This document shows, in pieces, positions 12,005 to 23,593 of a stretch of DNA of 64,000 nucleotides. The stretch is from contig OZ005699.1 of NCBI GenBank assembly GCA_963930775.1, positions 6,283,501 to 6,347,500 of the forward strand, given 5' to 3'. The DNA is from Cliona cf. orientalis. Taxonomy: Eukaryota; Porifera; Demospongiae; Clionaida; Clionaidae. Every line of letters starts with the position of its first letter. Within the stretch, counting starts at the first letter, position 1. Position numbers and translations under genes: made by a program. Below the pieces are notes generated by a model, which worked only from the letters and a program-made list of their open reading frames with translations, was not told the origin of the DNA and did no database searches.

Positions 12005-12190
12005 CATAATGAAGTGCTAGCAGTTACAGTATCTAATTTGTAAGGTGTAATTATCTAGAACTCATTTAGATGAGACTCACTGTGTGTGGCAATGTATAAT
12101 AGGAACTCATTAGATGAGTATATCACTCTGATAACATGTAAGAAACCTGCATGCAGTGGTCAGACTCATGCAGACACCACACTATTATTA
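12005..12190 (+). repeat. 3' flank of gene 1, duplicated at 13083-13270
   Basis: GTATCTAATTTGTAAGGTGT, TATCTAGAACTCATT, CACTCTGATAACATGTA and GGTCAGACTC recur in the same order at 13083-13270; a weaker version follows gene 5 (about 33400-33510). This marks direct duplication of a family-gene 3' end, the second copy now lying without its gene. Confidence 0.8.
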
Positions 12191-13082
12191 GCTATTAATA
12201 TTTCGTAAAAAAAAACTTGAAAAGGCCATCAATTTTATTTACAAATTAATTTTCAATTTTTTAGTCATTAACCCTCGGCGCATGCGCCGCAGGGTTACGG
12301 TATAATCATTCTGTGTGTGTGTGTGTCTGTCTGTCTGTCTGTAACCAAGCTAACTGCTATACATACCACGTTTGTGAGTTCAAAGTGCAGGATTCTAAGG
12401 TTCCTTATGGCGTTTCAAAGGCATATGATTTGTGTGCATTTCTCCGAAAACGCTTTGTTCGCCAGTTATGGCATCATTTGCTGATTCTATAGCTTCTTGA
12501 CTTCTCCCCAGCTAGCGATAGCATGACTTAACGTATAAATAGAGTGTGTCGTGCCCTTTGACTCTCTGGCTTGTATGCCACTGTCATGGCATTGCAGTGC
12601 TTGTGCTCAAGTGAGTTGCAATAAGTATTGGACATTGCCGTAGTGTACTTCAGTCTTGCACCAAGGCTTTGCATACCACAGTCCTTTAAGATATGATGTC
12701 CATTGTATGTCATTGAATCATAGTAATTAAAAGCCGATGATTATTAAATTTTTTCATAGTCTATAAGAACATATCATCATTGTATACGTATACATAATAA
12801 CAATAATATTACACACTCTAGACTTACATGTATAAAATTTTCTTCTACTTAGCTATGATTATTTTGATGGCAAATATTACATACTCGGCTTTCCTTGTAG
12901 CCAGGTTGTAAAGGTGTATGGATTTATGAAGGAGTATATATCAAACTGAATGTATAATTTAGATTAAGATGATCGAACGTCATTAATTATTTTGTAAAAT
13001 CTGAATTTGAAAGGAAGTTTGAATGAAACCTTTGCTAGTAAGTTGAGTAAGGATTTATGAATACATACGTAAACTTTAAGAA
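12191..13082. other. Gene-free interval with GT/GTCT microsatellite
   Basis: A GTGTGTGT-GTCTGTCTGTCT tract lies at about 12312-12342, preceded by a CGGCGCATGCGCCG-type palindromic word. From about 12830 to 12960 the DNA is an inverted match to 15590-15660 (shared words include CATAAATCCAT, AGCCGAG and GTAGTACTCC-like words). No gene. Confidence 0.5.
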
Positions 13083-13270
13083 GCACTCAGTGTTACGGTA
13101 TCTAATTTGTAGGGTGTGATTATCTAGAACTCATTATAGATGAGACTTACTGTGTGCAGCAATGTATAATTAAAAGCAACTCATTAGATGCTGATGAGTA
13201 TGTCACTCTGATAACATGTATAAGAAGACCTGCATGCTGTGGTCAGACTCAGACACCACACTTGCAACAA
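13083..13270 (+). repeat. Second copy of the gene 1 3' flank
   Basis: Direct repeat of 12005-12190 with small indels (for example an added AAAAGC and GCTGAT). No ectodomain coding sequence lies immediately upstream, so the gene that belonged to this flank has been lost. Confidence 0.8.
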
Positions 13271-13801
13271 TAATAATAATTCTTATTATTATAATTCTCG
13301 TAGAAAACTTGAATATTAATATTTAAGTTTTTAATCATTATCATTAAACTGCTAGGCATATATAGGGTAGTGAATAGAGAGCTATATTAATAATACAATT
13401 ATTTTTACTAGTTTTTCCATCCTAACCACTTGTTTGCATTGCTATACTAATTATTAGCTATATATTATGGGAAAATGTAAATAATTAATTATTATTATTA
13501 GCTGTAAAATAACATGCATGCATAATACTATAGTTAGTCATGTACTGATTAAAAGATATTCTGAATCAGTGATTCAGAATTATAAGCAAAGGCCGCCAGC
13601 TCCTTTACTAATGCATCTATATCAATATTATGCCCCACTACTCCCTGTATATATGGGCAAGGGTGCCATGGGGCTATGTAACACCCCACCCTTGTCCGTA
13701 CAGGGGGTAGTGGGGGACAATATTGATATAGGACCTGGTGGCACATTAAAAGACAGCTATAGCTAAATAATTATTGTTTTCTTTCAGTGAACCATGCATG
13801 T

Positions 13802-14176
13802 AATTCAAGTTACAAGTCCAGATGCATTTTACGATAAAAGTGGATGAGACATAAACGAGGGCTATATGGATGGTGTAAGCATTACAGTCACGTGGATCAC
13901 CTCACCACCATATCTGGAGCTATGTTGGTTCTTCCAGTGAGGTTGCAACATATTATCTTGATGCATGCCTATGTGATTATTATTCCCGTGCTAGGCCTTT
14001 AATTTGTTGGCAGCAACTACTACTGTGAATCAGGTAATCCAACCCAAGATTGGCAAGATCAAGTATTTCCAAATGACAAGCTATGGGATGGAGAGCAGTG
14101 TAGTCATGAAGGCACATGCTGCACTGGTACCAACACTCCACCATGGTTCAGTGTGAATCTCGGCAACCCAACACAA
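13802..14176 (+). pseudogene. Family ectodomain fragment
   Basis: Similar to the C-terminal half of genes 1, 3 and 5: ATTCAAGTTACAAGTCCAGA, GAGGGCTATATGGATGGTGT, ATATCTGGAGCTATGTTGGT, GGCAGCAACTACTACTGTGA, and TGCACTGGTACCAACACTCC. It has no membrane-anchor part, carries an in-frame TGA in the GSG region, an extra GTCA in GVSIT, and a broken CPC-to-SFVG link. It stops abruptly at GGCAACCCAACACA, where inverted 3'-flank DNA begins. Confidence 0.9.
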
Positions 14177-14265
14177 CGATTAATTGTTCTAATTATAGAG
14201 TAGCAGCCTCATCTGTACATTAATTAACCACAGTTAATTATAGATCTAGTGCTCTATTATTCACC

Positions 14266-14367
14266 GAACTTAAATATCGAGCAGTTCAATTGGAATATCT
14301 TCATTAGTAGTGCTTACAGAGCCCATAATGCGTACTTCGATATCATCACTTGTAGGTTTCTATAAAC
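14266..14367 (-). pseudogene. Inverted fragment of a family C-terminus
   Basis: On the minus strand it reads TSDDIEVRIMGSVSTTNED then IPIELLDI and a stop where the family has YVQ. The DNA at 14200-14265 matches the DNA after the gene 4 stop codon (22020-22084). Thus a minus-strand C-terminus and its flank abut the plus-strand fragment at 13802-14176. Confidence 0.85.
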
Positions 14368-14739
14368 TCCACTAACATTAACTTAAAGATGACCTTCAGT
14401 GAGCCATCGCATTAGAAACCGAATTAATACAGGATCAAAATTGATGGGATAATTTATAGTAATTTGCACTTGCTTACAACACTATTGTTCTCTCCACTAC
14501 ATCATGACCATAATAATGACATGATTGATGCACTTGGCATTGATTTTGTGGTATGTGTAGCATAATAATTATAGAGATGTATAGTGGTGCTTACCTTATT
14601 TCTCAGGATTATTATTGTAAGGGAACCAAAGTAGCGTAACATATTCATTGCTATGCTGTAACAATGTTATAGTTTATGGTTATTATTCATTGTTACAGAA
14701 TATACAATATTACGTGTATACCATATTATTATTATGGAT

Positions 14740-15680
14740 AATAATAGCTACAGATCTAGAAGTGGTATAATACCTGGAGCTGCTGCAGCACGTAGCATGA
14801 AGCAGGATTCATACTACTGTACCACTACATACGTACAATTATTATAGCTCTACATCCTTGAGACAGCTAGGATTCCTGATAAAAGGATGTGACATATCAT
14901 TCTCTGAATCAGGGGTACTTTAAATTTGTACACATCTCCGAGGCTATGTAGCTAGCTAGATTGGATCATGCATGGATGGTACGTATGTGTCCTGATTAAG
15001 GGAGATATCCCCATTTAAGTGGTATACCCTATTATAGCTGTGCATGCGCTTTTTATGTAGATACTGTCACGAAAAATGGCTTATGGGTAATGAACTTACC
15101 TGATTATTAAGCTGAGCCGACATTACCATCAATAATGGATTGGTAGACAATCCATAATGGCCACCGCTTTTTATTGGAAAATATTTCTTACTAATAGATA
15201 TGCCAATGAATATTTTTTCTCCAATTTTGAACATGTCACCTATATTCAAAGGCAAAGCAAAAATCCAGAACTAGAAACTGATTCGGTGAAAATTTTAATA
15301 ACCATCAATTTGATCATCTTATGGCTTACGTGACCATTAATTGCGTAAACACATTCACTTTTAAATTAGTGGTAGTACTCATTCATGAATCCTTATATAG
15401 TTGCTCCAGAATCACTGAACTTCCAACAAAAGGAAAACTATTATAAAGTTTTCCATTGAAAGTTCCTTTCAAATTCACTTAGTGTTGATTGCATGTGTTC
15501 TTCTTCACAAACGACATTCGATCATCTTACGTACTACATGACTGTTAACCCAGGTAGTCTGGTAAACACATTCAGTTTGTAGTACTCCTTCATAAATCCA
15601 TATAATGTCTTCACAACTTGGCTACAAAGAAAGCCGAGCATATAATATTTTCCATCAAAATAAATAATAATTAGTCCATT
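14740..15680. repeat. Duplicated family-gene upstream region
   Basis: Words such as CATCCTTGAGACAGCTAGGA, TAATGGATTGGTAGACAATC and GTGGTAGTACTCATTCATGA also occur in direct order at about 30955-31700 and 35200-36010, upstream of family genes 5 and 6, and inverted at about 18045-19345. The block has no coding capacity. It marks repeated segmental duplication of whole gene-plus-upstream units. Confidence 0.8.
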
Positions 15681-15739
15681 AGTGCTTAAGACAATGTGCT
15701 CTTAGACTACATGAACAAGGCGTAGACATGATTTTCAAA

Positions 15740-16003
15740 GTGGGGGGGGGGGGGGGGGGGCTTTGTGACAATAAGTGCGTGAAAAATTTTGATACTATAA
15801 TATTATTGTGTCCAGAACCATTAAAATCAGCTATTTCTAGCTATTATATATAATATTATTATTATCTCAAATTTGTTGCATATTTTTGGCTATCATTACA
15901 CTGTCAGTGAATACAACTAGAATTTCATCTAACTTCAACAATCCCATATATATATAGTATTGTTCAAAATGTTGGGGGGCTAAAGCCCCCCCCCCCCCCC
16001 CCC
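15740..16003. repeat. Poly-G and poly-C homopolymers
   Basis: About 20 G at 15741-15760 and about 17 C at 15986-16003, with AT-rich sequence between. The C run follows GGGGGGCTAAAGC, so the pair could be the ends of a small inverted-repeat element. Lengths are likely to vary between individuals and assemblies. Confidence 0.7.
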
Positions 16004-16078
16004 TCCCAAGCTCCCCCTGTCTACATGCACCCTTGATGAACACTAATCATCGGCTTAACACATACAGTGGACATCATG

Positions 16079-16150
16079 CAACCAAGACATACTATTCTCC
16101 ATTTTATGTATACATGTAAGAGAGCATTTAAGGAGATGAGCTACAGCTAA
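16079..16150 (+). promoter_or_regulatory. Conserved upstream block of family gene 2
   Basis: CAACCAAGACATACTATTCT, CCATTTTATGTATACATG and GAGCATTTAAGGAGATGAGC are nearly identical before gene 6 (36164-36235); the first part also occurs before gene 5 (31862-31902). TTTAAG may act as the TATA-like element. Confidence 0.5.
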
Positions 16151-16207
16151 ATCGAACCAAGTTCTAAATCAGAAGTTCATTCATTCATTGAGAGCCCAAA
16201 TTTCTTA

Positions 16208-17287
16208 ATGGGTGACAATTATGCAACAGTGAATATGTCTACCTATGCTGGTGATGAGCACCATGAATACTCAACAATAATCAACCACAACAAGGAAAGC
16301 CGTGGAGAATTAATGATCACTGAAGCTCAGCAAGCACACGTCAACAAGTGCTCCCCTGATGCAAGTGAAAAACACCCTCCAAAGACGATAAGCATGAAGT
16401 TAATATTTTGTATGGCTGTGATATTAGCTGTGGTTCTGTTCATCAGCCTTGGAGCAATTTTGCTGTCCATCATTAGTTTCATTGCTTCTGGTTCCATCAA
16501 ACCTGATGCAATGAACAACAGCATAGTATCGCAATTAGGCATCCAGCTTGATGCACTCAACAGTCTTGCCATTATTGAGCAAGCACAAATCACTAAGTTA
16601 CATTGTGGAGATGGAATATGGCATCAAGTAGCCCATATCAATATGAGTAACCCTTCACATCAGTGTCCATCCGCCTGGAGGGAAGTCACAATGGATGGAA
16701 TAAGAGTTTGTGCACGACCAATTTCTACTAAAGGAAGTTGTCCCGGTGTCCTCTACCATGCTAGTGGTCAGTACAGCAAAGTTTGCGGAAGAGTCATTGG
16801 CTATCAATTTGGAAGTCCATCTGCGTTTGAACTAGGAGCTGTCGAGGATCGTACAATTGACGAAGTCTATGTTGAAGGCGTAAGTATTACCCATGGTCGT
16901 CATCCTCGACAACACATTTGGAGCTATGCTGCTGGTTCAAATGAGCACAGAGTTAGTCAAGAGTGCTCTGATTCTAAATGTCCTTGTAATGGTGGCCGTA
17001 AACCACCATCATATGTTAGGAATAATTATTATTGTGAATCAGCGTATAAACTTGGTGTCACCGACTGCTATGTTATCGATAGATTCTTTCCCGATGATCC
17101 TCTCTGGGATGGTCAACAGTGTGACAATGATGAGGGCACATGCTGCACTGGTGCTAACACTCCACCATGGTTCAATGTGGATCTCTCTGAGCGCACAAGT
17201 GATGATATTGAGGTGCGTATTTGTCATGATCAATACACTAGAGATGAAGATACTCCAATTCAGGTGCTGGAACTCTATGTCCAGTGA
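16208..17287 (+). CDS. Family gene 2: short-stalk type II membrane protein
   Basis: Single-exon, 359 aa. The tail starts MGDNYATVNMSTYAGDEHHE and continues YSTI: YATV and YSTI are 12 residues apart, within the loose limits of an ITAM-like pair, although V replaces the usual L/I at the first site. The membrane span is at about residues 65-94. Only one degenerate stalk unit (SQLGIQLDALNS) separates it from the ectodomain, which starts at Cys133 (CGDGIWHQVAHINM). All ectodomain landmarks are present, with a longer CPC-to-YYC segment and an extra Cys pair around KLGVTDCYV. It forms a subfamily with gene 6, sharing upstream DNA. Frame intact. Confidence 0.9.
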   Translation: MGDNYATVNMSTYAGDEHHEYSTIINHNKESRGELMITEAQQAHVNKCSPDASEKHPPKTISMKLIFCMAVILAVVLFISLGAILLSIISFIASGSIKPDAMNNSIVSQLGIQLDALNSLAIIEQAQITKLHCGDGIWHQVAHINMSNPSHQCPSAWREVTMDGIRVCARPISTKGSCPGVLYHASGQYSKVCGRVIGYQFGSPSAFELGAVEDRTIDEVYVEGVSITHGRHPRQHIWSYAAGSNEHRVSQECSDSKCPCNGGRKPPSYVRNNYYCESAYKLGVTDCYVIDRFFPDDPLWDGQQCDNDEGTCCTGANTPPWFNVDLSERTSDDIEVRICHDQYTRDEDTPIQVLELYVQ

Positions 17288-17616
17288 ACTATTAACCTGT
17301 AATAAAGTAGCTAATTAAAAGTAGTTCCTCAAGGACATCAGTACTCAATTGTAATAGATATTATATGCATGCATAATAATTATCATAATAATATTATGTA
17401 TACATTGTCAACTTCTTGTCCATGGACAATAATCATTATTAATAAGTATATTAATCTGGATCTGCACAAACACCATAGTGACTGCAGTATACTGATGCAC
17501 AATGTATCACATGCATGCATGCCACAGCATAACGTAAAGGGCTATCATAATAATATGGAATCAAAACTGATCGGACATGTACATGTACAGTTCATTAAGC
17601 AACTATATATAATTTA

Positions 17617-17757
17617 AGTTAGACACTGAATTAAGCCAATTAATTGAAGGTTTAGAATACTGAAGACAAATCCCGAAGGCGAAGTCTGAGGGTCTTATAA
17701 GTGTCTGAAGTATTCTAAAGACTGTAGATCCCATATTGTCTGAAGTGTCTAACTTGT
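17617..17757. mobile_element. Hairpin MITE
   Basis: Outer arms AAGTTAGACACT and AGTGTCTAACTT enclose inner arms TTTAGAATACTGAAGAC and GTCTGAAGTATTCTAAA. About 140 bp, no coding capacity. Target duplication not clear. Confidence 0.7.
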
Positions 17758-18044
17758 TTAGACTCTATAGCATGCTGTTGCTTATATATAGTAACTTCTT
17801 GTATGTTGTTGCCTATAAAGAACTATAGCTTTCTAAGTAGAGGGGTTCTAAGGTTTTTATCCAATCAAATCACAGTATTTGTGACAACTAGAGTCTAACA
17901 ATATTACAATTACATCATTTCTCCACTATGATCGTGGAGTTGGCTTTGTTATTGCTAATAATATTATAATAGCTATCATGGTATAGCAATGTTTATTTTG
18001 GCACTGACTATATATAGTATAGTAGATGAAATAAAACTCAATCA

Positions 18045-19345
18045 TCATGGCTGCTCAATGATTATGGCAAGGGGTGGCACATATGTATCTCCCTCCTGAA
18101 GGTACTGTAGGTTACATAAGACCTTGCAATTAAATAACCCGGAAAATTTTAAACTTGCGAAGTGGCTCAGGAAACCACAGATAGCATGGGAGCTGCATGA
18201 CCTGCCCTTGATTAGTAAGAATTCATGCATGAGTACTACTACTAAACTGAATGTGTTTACGCAATTAATGGTCACATATGTTATATAAATTGATGCATGG
18301 TCATTAATAATTTTTACCAAATCAGTTTCTACCTATAGTGCTTATATGATTCTGGATTTGTGCTTGCATTTCATACACCTTGGAATAGGTATAATATCAT
18401 GGGCACACGAAGCATTTTCTCACCCCTTACCAGGGGTGGCCACTATATATTGATAGACTAGTATGTTGTAATGCCAGCCAAATTGAATCTCCCAGCATGA
18501 GTCCAAGACGGGTAATTATTAAAATTTTAAGTTCATTGCCCACGATATTAGGCCATGGCATAAACAGCGTAGCCGCTATGAATAAGCAAAAGATCTGTGG
18601 TATATTGTTACAGTTTGGCTGCTATCGATTCAGATATGAATGAATATTATGAAGGTCCACATTTGTATTAATGTACATGTAGATGATAATAATATGATTA
18701 TGCTCATGTGGTTAGAGCTATAATATTATAATTAGCCATAATAATATAACTGTATATTTATGCAAATAGAACGCAAGCTAGTCTAAGAGTAATAAAATAC
18801 GATTTTTAAATTAACTTTCGTGCAATTTTATGGTACTATATAGTAAAGTCGTCACACACTTGATATAATATTATTACGAAAAATTCTATACTATAGAATG
18901 TGAACTTTCTTGTGCTAATTAGATCTTGCGTTTAGTTACCATAAAGTTAACACAGTAACCTAACTAGCTACACATGATTGGCTGACATGGTTGAATCAGA
19001 TGTGAATATATCCGAGTATGAAAAAATATTGTTGCAATAATATTATGCAGGCTTGCAAACTCTATCCATGGCACGTACAGTGGAATCCCTTGATATAAGG
19101 ACATGTCACTTATTATAATTGAATGGGGACATATCTTAGCTCTCTTGGACACCATGTATATGTATACCCATGATCCTATCTAGTTACATAGAGATGTGCA
19201 TAACTGAGGTACCCCTAAATGAGGACACTTCCTTTAATCAGGACTCTTCAAGTTGTCTCAAGGATGCTTGGAATAGAGGAGTATAATATTATAGCTACTA
19301 TGTAGTGGTACAGTATTATATTGTCAGTGAATCCTGCTTTATGCT
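18045..19345 (-). repeat. Inverted copy of the family upstream region
   Basis: Reverse-complement match to 14740-15480: for example ATGGTCATTAATAATTTTTA with CAAATCAGTTTCTA (18300-18335) mirrors the stretch at 15283-15306, and AGTTGTCTCAAGGATGCTTG (19250-19270) mirrors 14865-14880. Together with 14740-15480 it brackets family gene 2 as a large imperfect inverted duplication. No gene inside. Confidence 0.75.
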
Positions 19346-19658
19346 ACACTGCAGCAGCTCAAATTACAGTAGTCATATCACATAGTATCTATACATTGTA
19401 TAGCAATGAATACGCTTCATCAGTACCCTTCACAATAATAATTATCGTAATCTTGAGAAATAAGGTAATCTCCACTACCACAAAAACAGAAATTGTATTC
19501 ATGCTAGCTATATAGCATATAATAATTTTTGATGACTATTAATAGCTACATGTACTTCTTTTGTGACTACAATGTCATGATTTTGTGCAATTGTTCTGAT
19601 TATGAAATCATGTAGCTATATCTGATACTAGAATTTGACACTCCCTTGTACTGTTAGC

Positions 19659-19723
19659 ACACCCACCATGAATGTGATTACCAGTTTTCGTATGGCGATA
19701 TTATAAGATATAGGAGTTTGTGT
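19659..19723 (+). promoter_or_regulatory. Conserved core promoter of family gene 3
   Basis: ACCCACCATGAATGTGATTA, a TATA-like ATATTATAAGATATA (19697-19711) and GGAGTTTGTGTA repeat the arrangement upstream of gene 1, ending about 45 bases before the ATG at 19768. Confidence 0.6.
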
Positions 19724-19767
19724 AGATTGGTTATATATTCATATCGAACAAAAATCACAATGTCATA

Positions 19768-20997
19768 ATGGCTGATGACTATTTGAACATATATGAGTAT
19801 GTTAGTGAAGAGAAACAAGAGCACTCTGCAGCAACAAATATCAGTAAAGAGGAGCATGAAATGAAGAAGATTGGATCTCCTCAAGAAATTCACCAGCAAA
19901 CTCAAGTCAACCAGCTGAGTTCCACTGACACACATGGATTCCAAAAGCAAGCCCAAGAATGTGGTTTCAAGACAATAACAAAGGGTATTATTCTCACACT
20001 GCTGATAATACTGGCTGTGTCTGTGTCAATCAGTCTCGCTGCAATTGTGCTCTCTATTCTTAGTTACAATGCGCAAAAAATTGAACAATTGAAGATTGAC
20101 ACAAATTTAGCGATCAGCAAGCTCACAGATAGCGTGTCCGATTTAGCTGTCCAGATTGAAGATATAAAATCAGTTTTTATTACAAATGAAGAGTTTAATA
20201 TATCTCGGTTGTCTATTCAGCTTGATGAGACCAATAATAACATCACCTCGGTGGCGACTACTGTAGAAAAGAATATATCCTCCTTGTTTATCCAGCTTGA
20301 TGTAGTTTACAGATTTGCTCTTTCGATGCAGCCAGAAGCTTGTGGAACTGGACTGTGGTATCGTGTGACTCACCTCAATATGAGCGATCCTTCACAGCAG
20401 TGTCCATCTGCCTGGAGGGAGTACAACACTAGTCAATTTCGAGCTTGTGGAAGACCAAATTCAACAGTTGCAAGTCGTCCTTCCCAAATATTCCCCATCA
20501 GTCATCAGTATAGCAAAGTATGTGGAAGAGTCATTGGAATTCAAGTTGCCAGTCCAGACACATTTCATCATGGAAGAAATTCGGGCATAAACGAGGGCTA
20601 TATTGATGGTGTGAGCATTACACATGGATCACCTCGCCACCATATCTGGAGCTATGTTGGTTCTGTCAGTGAGCATCCTACAAATCCTTCACTTGCATGC
20701 CCGTGTAATTCCTCCTCTGGTGACCAACCTCAGTCCTTTGTTGGTAGCAACTACTACTGCGAATCAGGCAATCCTGCCCAAGCTTGGCAAGGTCGAGTAT
20801 TTCCAAACGACAAGCTATGGGATGGAGAGCAGTGTAGCCATGAAGGCACATGCTGCACTGGTACCAACACTCCACCATGGTTCAGTGTGAATCTCGGCAA
20901 CCCAACAAGTGATGATATCGAAGTACGCATTATGGGCTCGGAAAGCACTGATAATGAAGACACTCCAATTGAACTGCTCGATATTTATGTTCAGTGA
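19768..20997 (+). CDS. Family gene 3: type II membrane protein, two-unit stalk
   Basis: Single-exon, 409 aa, the closest relative of gene 1. The tail begins MADDYLNIYEYVSEEKQEHS, keeping YLNI and YEYV but with the downstream Tyr of gene 1 (HEYTA) changed to His. The membrane span is at about residues 73-100. About two 25-residue stalk units follow (SRLSIQLDETNNNITSVATT and one that runs into VYRFALSMQPEACGTG). The ectodomain has all family cysteines and ends in TPIELLDIYVQ. The gene converges on gene 4, and its 3' end forms the left arm of a large inverted duplication centred near 21578. Frame intact. Confidence 0.9.
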   Translation: MADDYLNIYEYVSEEKQEHSAATNISKEEHEMKKIGSPQEIHQQTQVNQLSSTDTHGFQKQAQECGFKTITKGIILTLLIILAVSVSISLAAIVLSILSYNAQKIEQLKIDTNLAISKLTDSVSDLAVQIEDIKSVFITNEEFNISRLSIQLDETNNNITSVATTVEKNISSLFIQLDVVYRFALSMQPEACGTGLWYRVTHLNMSDPSQQCPSAWREYNTSQFRACGRPNSTVASRPSQIFPISHQYSKVCGRVIGIQVASPDTFHHGRNSGINEGYIDGVSITHGSPRHHIWSYVGSVSEHPTNPSLACPCNSSSGDQPQSFVGSNYYCESGNPAQAWQGRVFPNDKLWDGEQCSHEGTCCTGTNTPPWFSVNLGNPTSDDIEVRIMGSESTDNEDTPIELLDIYVQ

Positions 20998-22216
20998 ATA
21001 GCATAATAGAGCAGTAGATCTAAAATTAAGTGTGTGTAATGTACAGATCAGGATGCTACTCTATAATAAGGATTGGTTATTATTATTAATCATTGTTGTA
21101 TTAGTCTTATTGAACGTATACGATTGTAAACTACTTATAGCTAGGTCTATAGGTACGTATACATGAATGTTTCTAAAGTCCTACGTCTTTATGATGATCT
21201 TCAATGAGCCATCACATTAGAAACCAAAAATCAAACCTGATGGGATAATTAAATTTTATTAGGAAACTAGTTTACCTCAGTAATTTTCACTCACTGACAA
21301 TCATTGTTTCTCCACTATCTACTATAGTGATAACAATGCAAAGTGTATGATTATGGACTTGGCATTGTATAGTATAATAATATTGTATAGTAATGGAGAT
21401 AATAGTAATAGCTATTTGATTGAATGATGACAAGCTGCCATTCCCTTCTGACAAGCGTTAACAATGTGATTATTGTTCTCTCCACTTCATCATGATCATA
21501 ATACATAGTATTTGTACATTGTATAGCAGTGAATGTGCTTCAGTACCCTTCACAATAATATCATGATCTTGATAAAATTAATAAGGTAATCACTATTATA
21601 CATCTCTACTACCACAAAAATGTCAAGTGCATCAATAATGTCACATGACTTGGTATGTATATACGTAGTGGAGAGAACAATAATCATTGTTAACACTTGT
21701 CGGGAATGCAAGGGCAGCTCGTGATCATTCAATCAAGTGTTATCTCCACTACTATACAATTAGCAATAACAATGCCAAGTCCAAAATTATACACTTTACA
21801 TTGTCATCACTATAGTAGCGGAGAAACTATGTTTGTCAGTGAGTGCAGGTGAAACAGTTTCCTTAACTAAATTGTCCCATCTGTTTTTTTTTATTCAGTC
21901 TGTATTTTTGATGACTCACTGAAGATTATCCTAATGCCAGTGGACTCGATAAACCTACATATAGCTAGGCCTATAAGTAGTTTATAATCATAGATTCAAT
22001 AAGACTAATACATCTAATTACTATAGAGTCTGTACATACATTAATCACACACTTAATTATAGATCTAGTGCTCTATTATGCTATTCACTGAACATAAATT
22101 TCAAGCAGTTCAATTGGAGTATCTTCATTAGCAGTGCTTTCAGACCCCATAATGCGTACTTCGATATCATCACTTGTTGGGCTACCGAGAGTCACACTGA
22201 ACCATGGTGGAGTGTT
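20879..22216. repeat. Large inverted duplication between convergent genes 3 and 4
   Basis: The last coding bases and about 570 bp of 3' flank of gene 3 mirror those of gene 4. AGCAGTAGATCTAAAATTAA (21010-21030) pairs with 22055-22080; AATGATGACAAGCTGCC and GTTAACAATGTGATTATTGT (21423-21478) pair with 21668-21735; GACTTGGCATTGTATAGTAT (21356-21376) pairs with 21755-21785. The axis is at about 21578. Divergence between arms is moderate, so this is an old palindrome and not an assembly fold. Confidence 0.85.
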
Positions 22217-22222
22217 GGTACC

Positions 22223-23593
22223 TACGGAAGCCGAGAGGTGCAATCCGCCGTAATCCGACACCATCGCCGACGTTGTCGCCGACATCATCGCCGACGTTGT
22301 TGTCGCCGACATCGTCGCCGATGTCGTCGCCGACGTTGTTGTCGCCGACGTTGTCGCCGACGCCATCGCCGATGCCTTCGCCGACGTCGTCGCCGATGGT
22401 CATTATTCTTATCATTGATTTGATGAGACACACCACAACAGGTGCAGCAAGATATAGTATCGCCGACAACATCGTCGACGCCTTCCCGATACCATCTCCG
22501 ACAGTATCGCCGACACCATCATTGATATCTTCGCCGATGCCATCGCCGACACCTTCGCCGACAGTATCGCCGATACCATCGCCGACACCTTCGCCGACAC
22601 CATCGTCGATATCTTCGCCGATAGTATCGCCATTCGGTAGACAGCAGCACCGTAACTACGTCGCTGATAGTATTGATAAGTAGATCTATTATGCAACAAT
22701 AATGTACTTCGGAAGATGTGGTCTCTCCCTCGGGCATGTCATACTGGGATATTAGCTACATCATGTAGCGGGGATGCATGCACTAATTGTGTTGCATCTA
22801 TTGTGATGTGTTTTACCAATTCAATAATAATAGCTAGTATAAATACACAGATCGAGATATTACTTGTGCAAATTTTCCCCATCCTCTGTTAATTTCTCTC
22901 TTGGAAGAAAAGGGAGTTCGAAGTCATCATCGCTATCCGCGGCTGTCTAAAAATTGAACGTCTGCGCATGCTCAGCTCCACCCACAATAACTAATGTACA
23001 AAAAGTACGCATGCTCAGCCCCGCCCACCGCATTAAGAGCCTCGAGTTCGCAGCACATACACTCGCCCTTGTGTTTGTTTAGTATTATAAAGAGAAGCGT
23101 TTACGCTACTCATATGGTTGGCGTAAAATCTTTCCTTTATTATGTTATAATAATGTTCAAACACAAGGGCAGATATGCGCCAAAATACCTTGCGTAAAAT
23201 GTAGCCGCTATGTACAAAACGGCGAATGTGGCCTTAAATCTCCCCAGGCCCTTTAGCTAGGTCTATATAAAAGGAACACTGGCGTAAAATGTTCCTTTTA
23301 GTAGGTCTAAGGGAAATATTTCCTATAATACGCCATTTTCTACATAACCGTCGGCGACGACGTCGGCGAAGGCATCGGCGATGGTGTCGGCGACGGTGTC
23401 GGCGACAATATCGGCGATGGTATCGGCGACAACGTCGGCGATGATGTCGGCGACAATATCGGCGATGGTATCGGCGACAACGTCGGCGACAACGTCGGCG
23501 ACGATGTCGGCGACAACAACGTCGGCGATGATGTCGGCGACAACGTCGGCGATGATGTCGGATTGCGGCGGATTGCACCTCTCGGCTTCCGTA
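22223..23593. mobile_element. Foldback-type transposon in the gene 4 ectodomain
   Basis: The ends are inverted repeats starting TACGGAAGCCGAGAGGTGCA and differ at two positions over about 53 bp. They run into arrays of 6-12-bp CCGACG / CGCCGAT words (22260-22400 and 22460-22635 on one side, 23347-23560 inverted on the other). GGTACC lies at both junctions (22217-22222 and 23594-23599) whereas uninterrupted family members have it once. Long inverted termini built of short tandem repeats are the signature of foldback elements. The middle (22640-23340) has no transposase; it contains two copies of a CGCATGCTCAGC word. Confidence 0.9.

Noticed and set aside
22204..22737. Pro-Thr-Ser- and Arg-His-rich frames resembling mucin or protamine
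   Set aside because: They are frames through the CCGACG tandem repeats of the foldback element, open on several frames at once.
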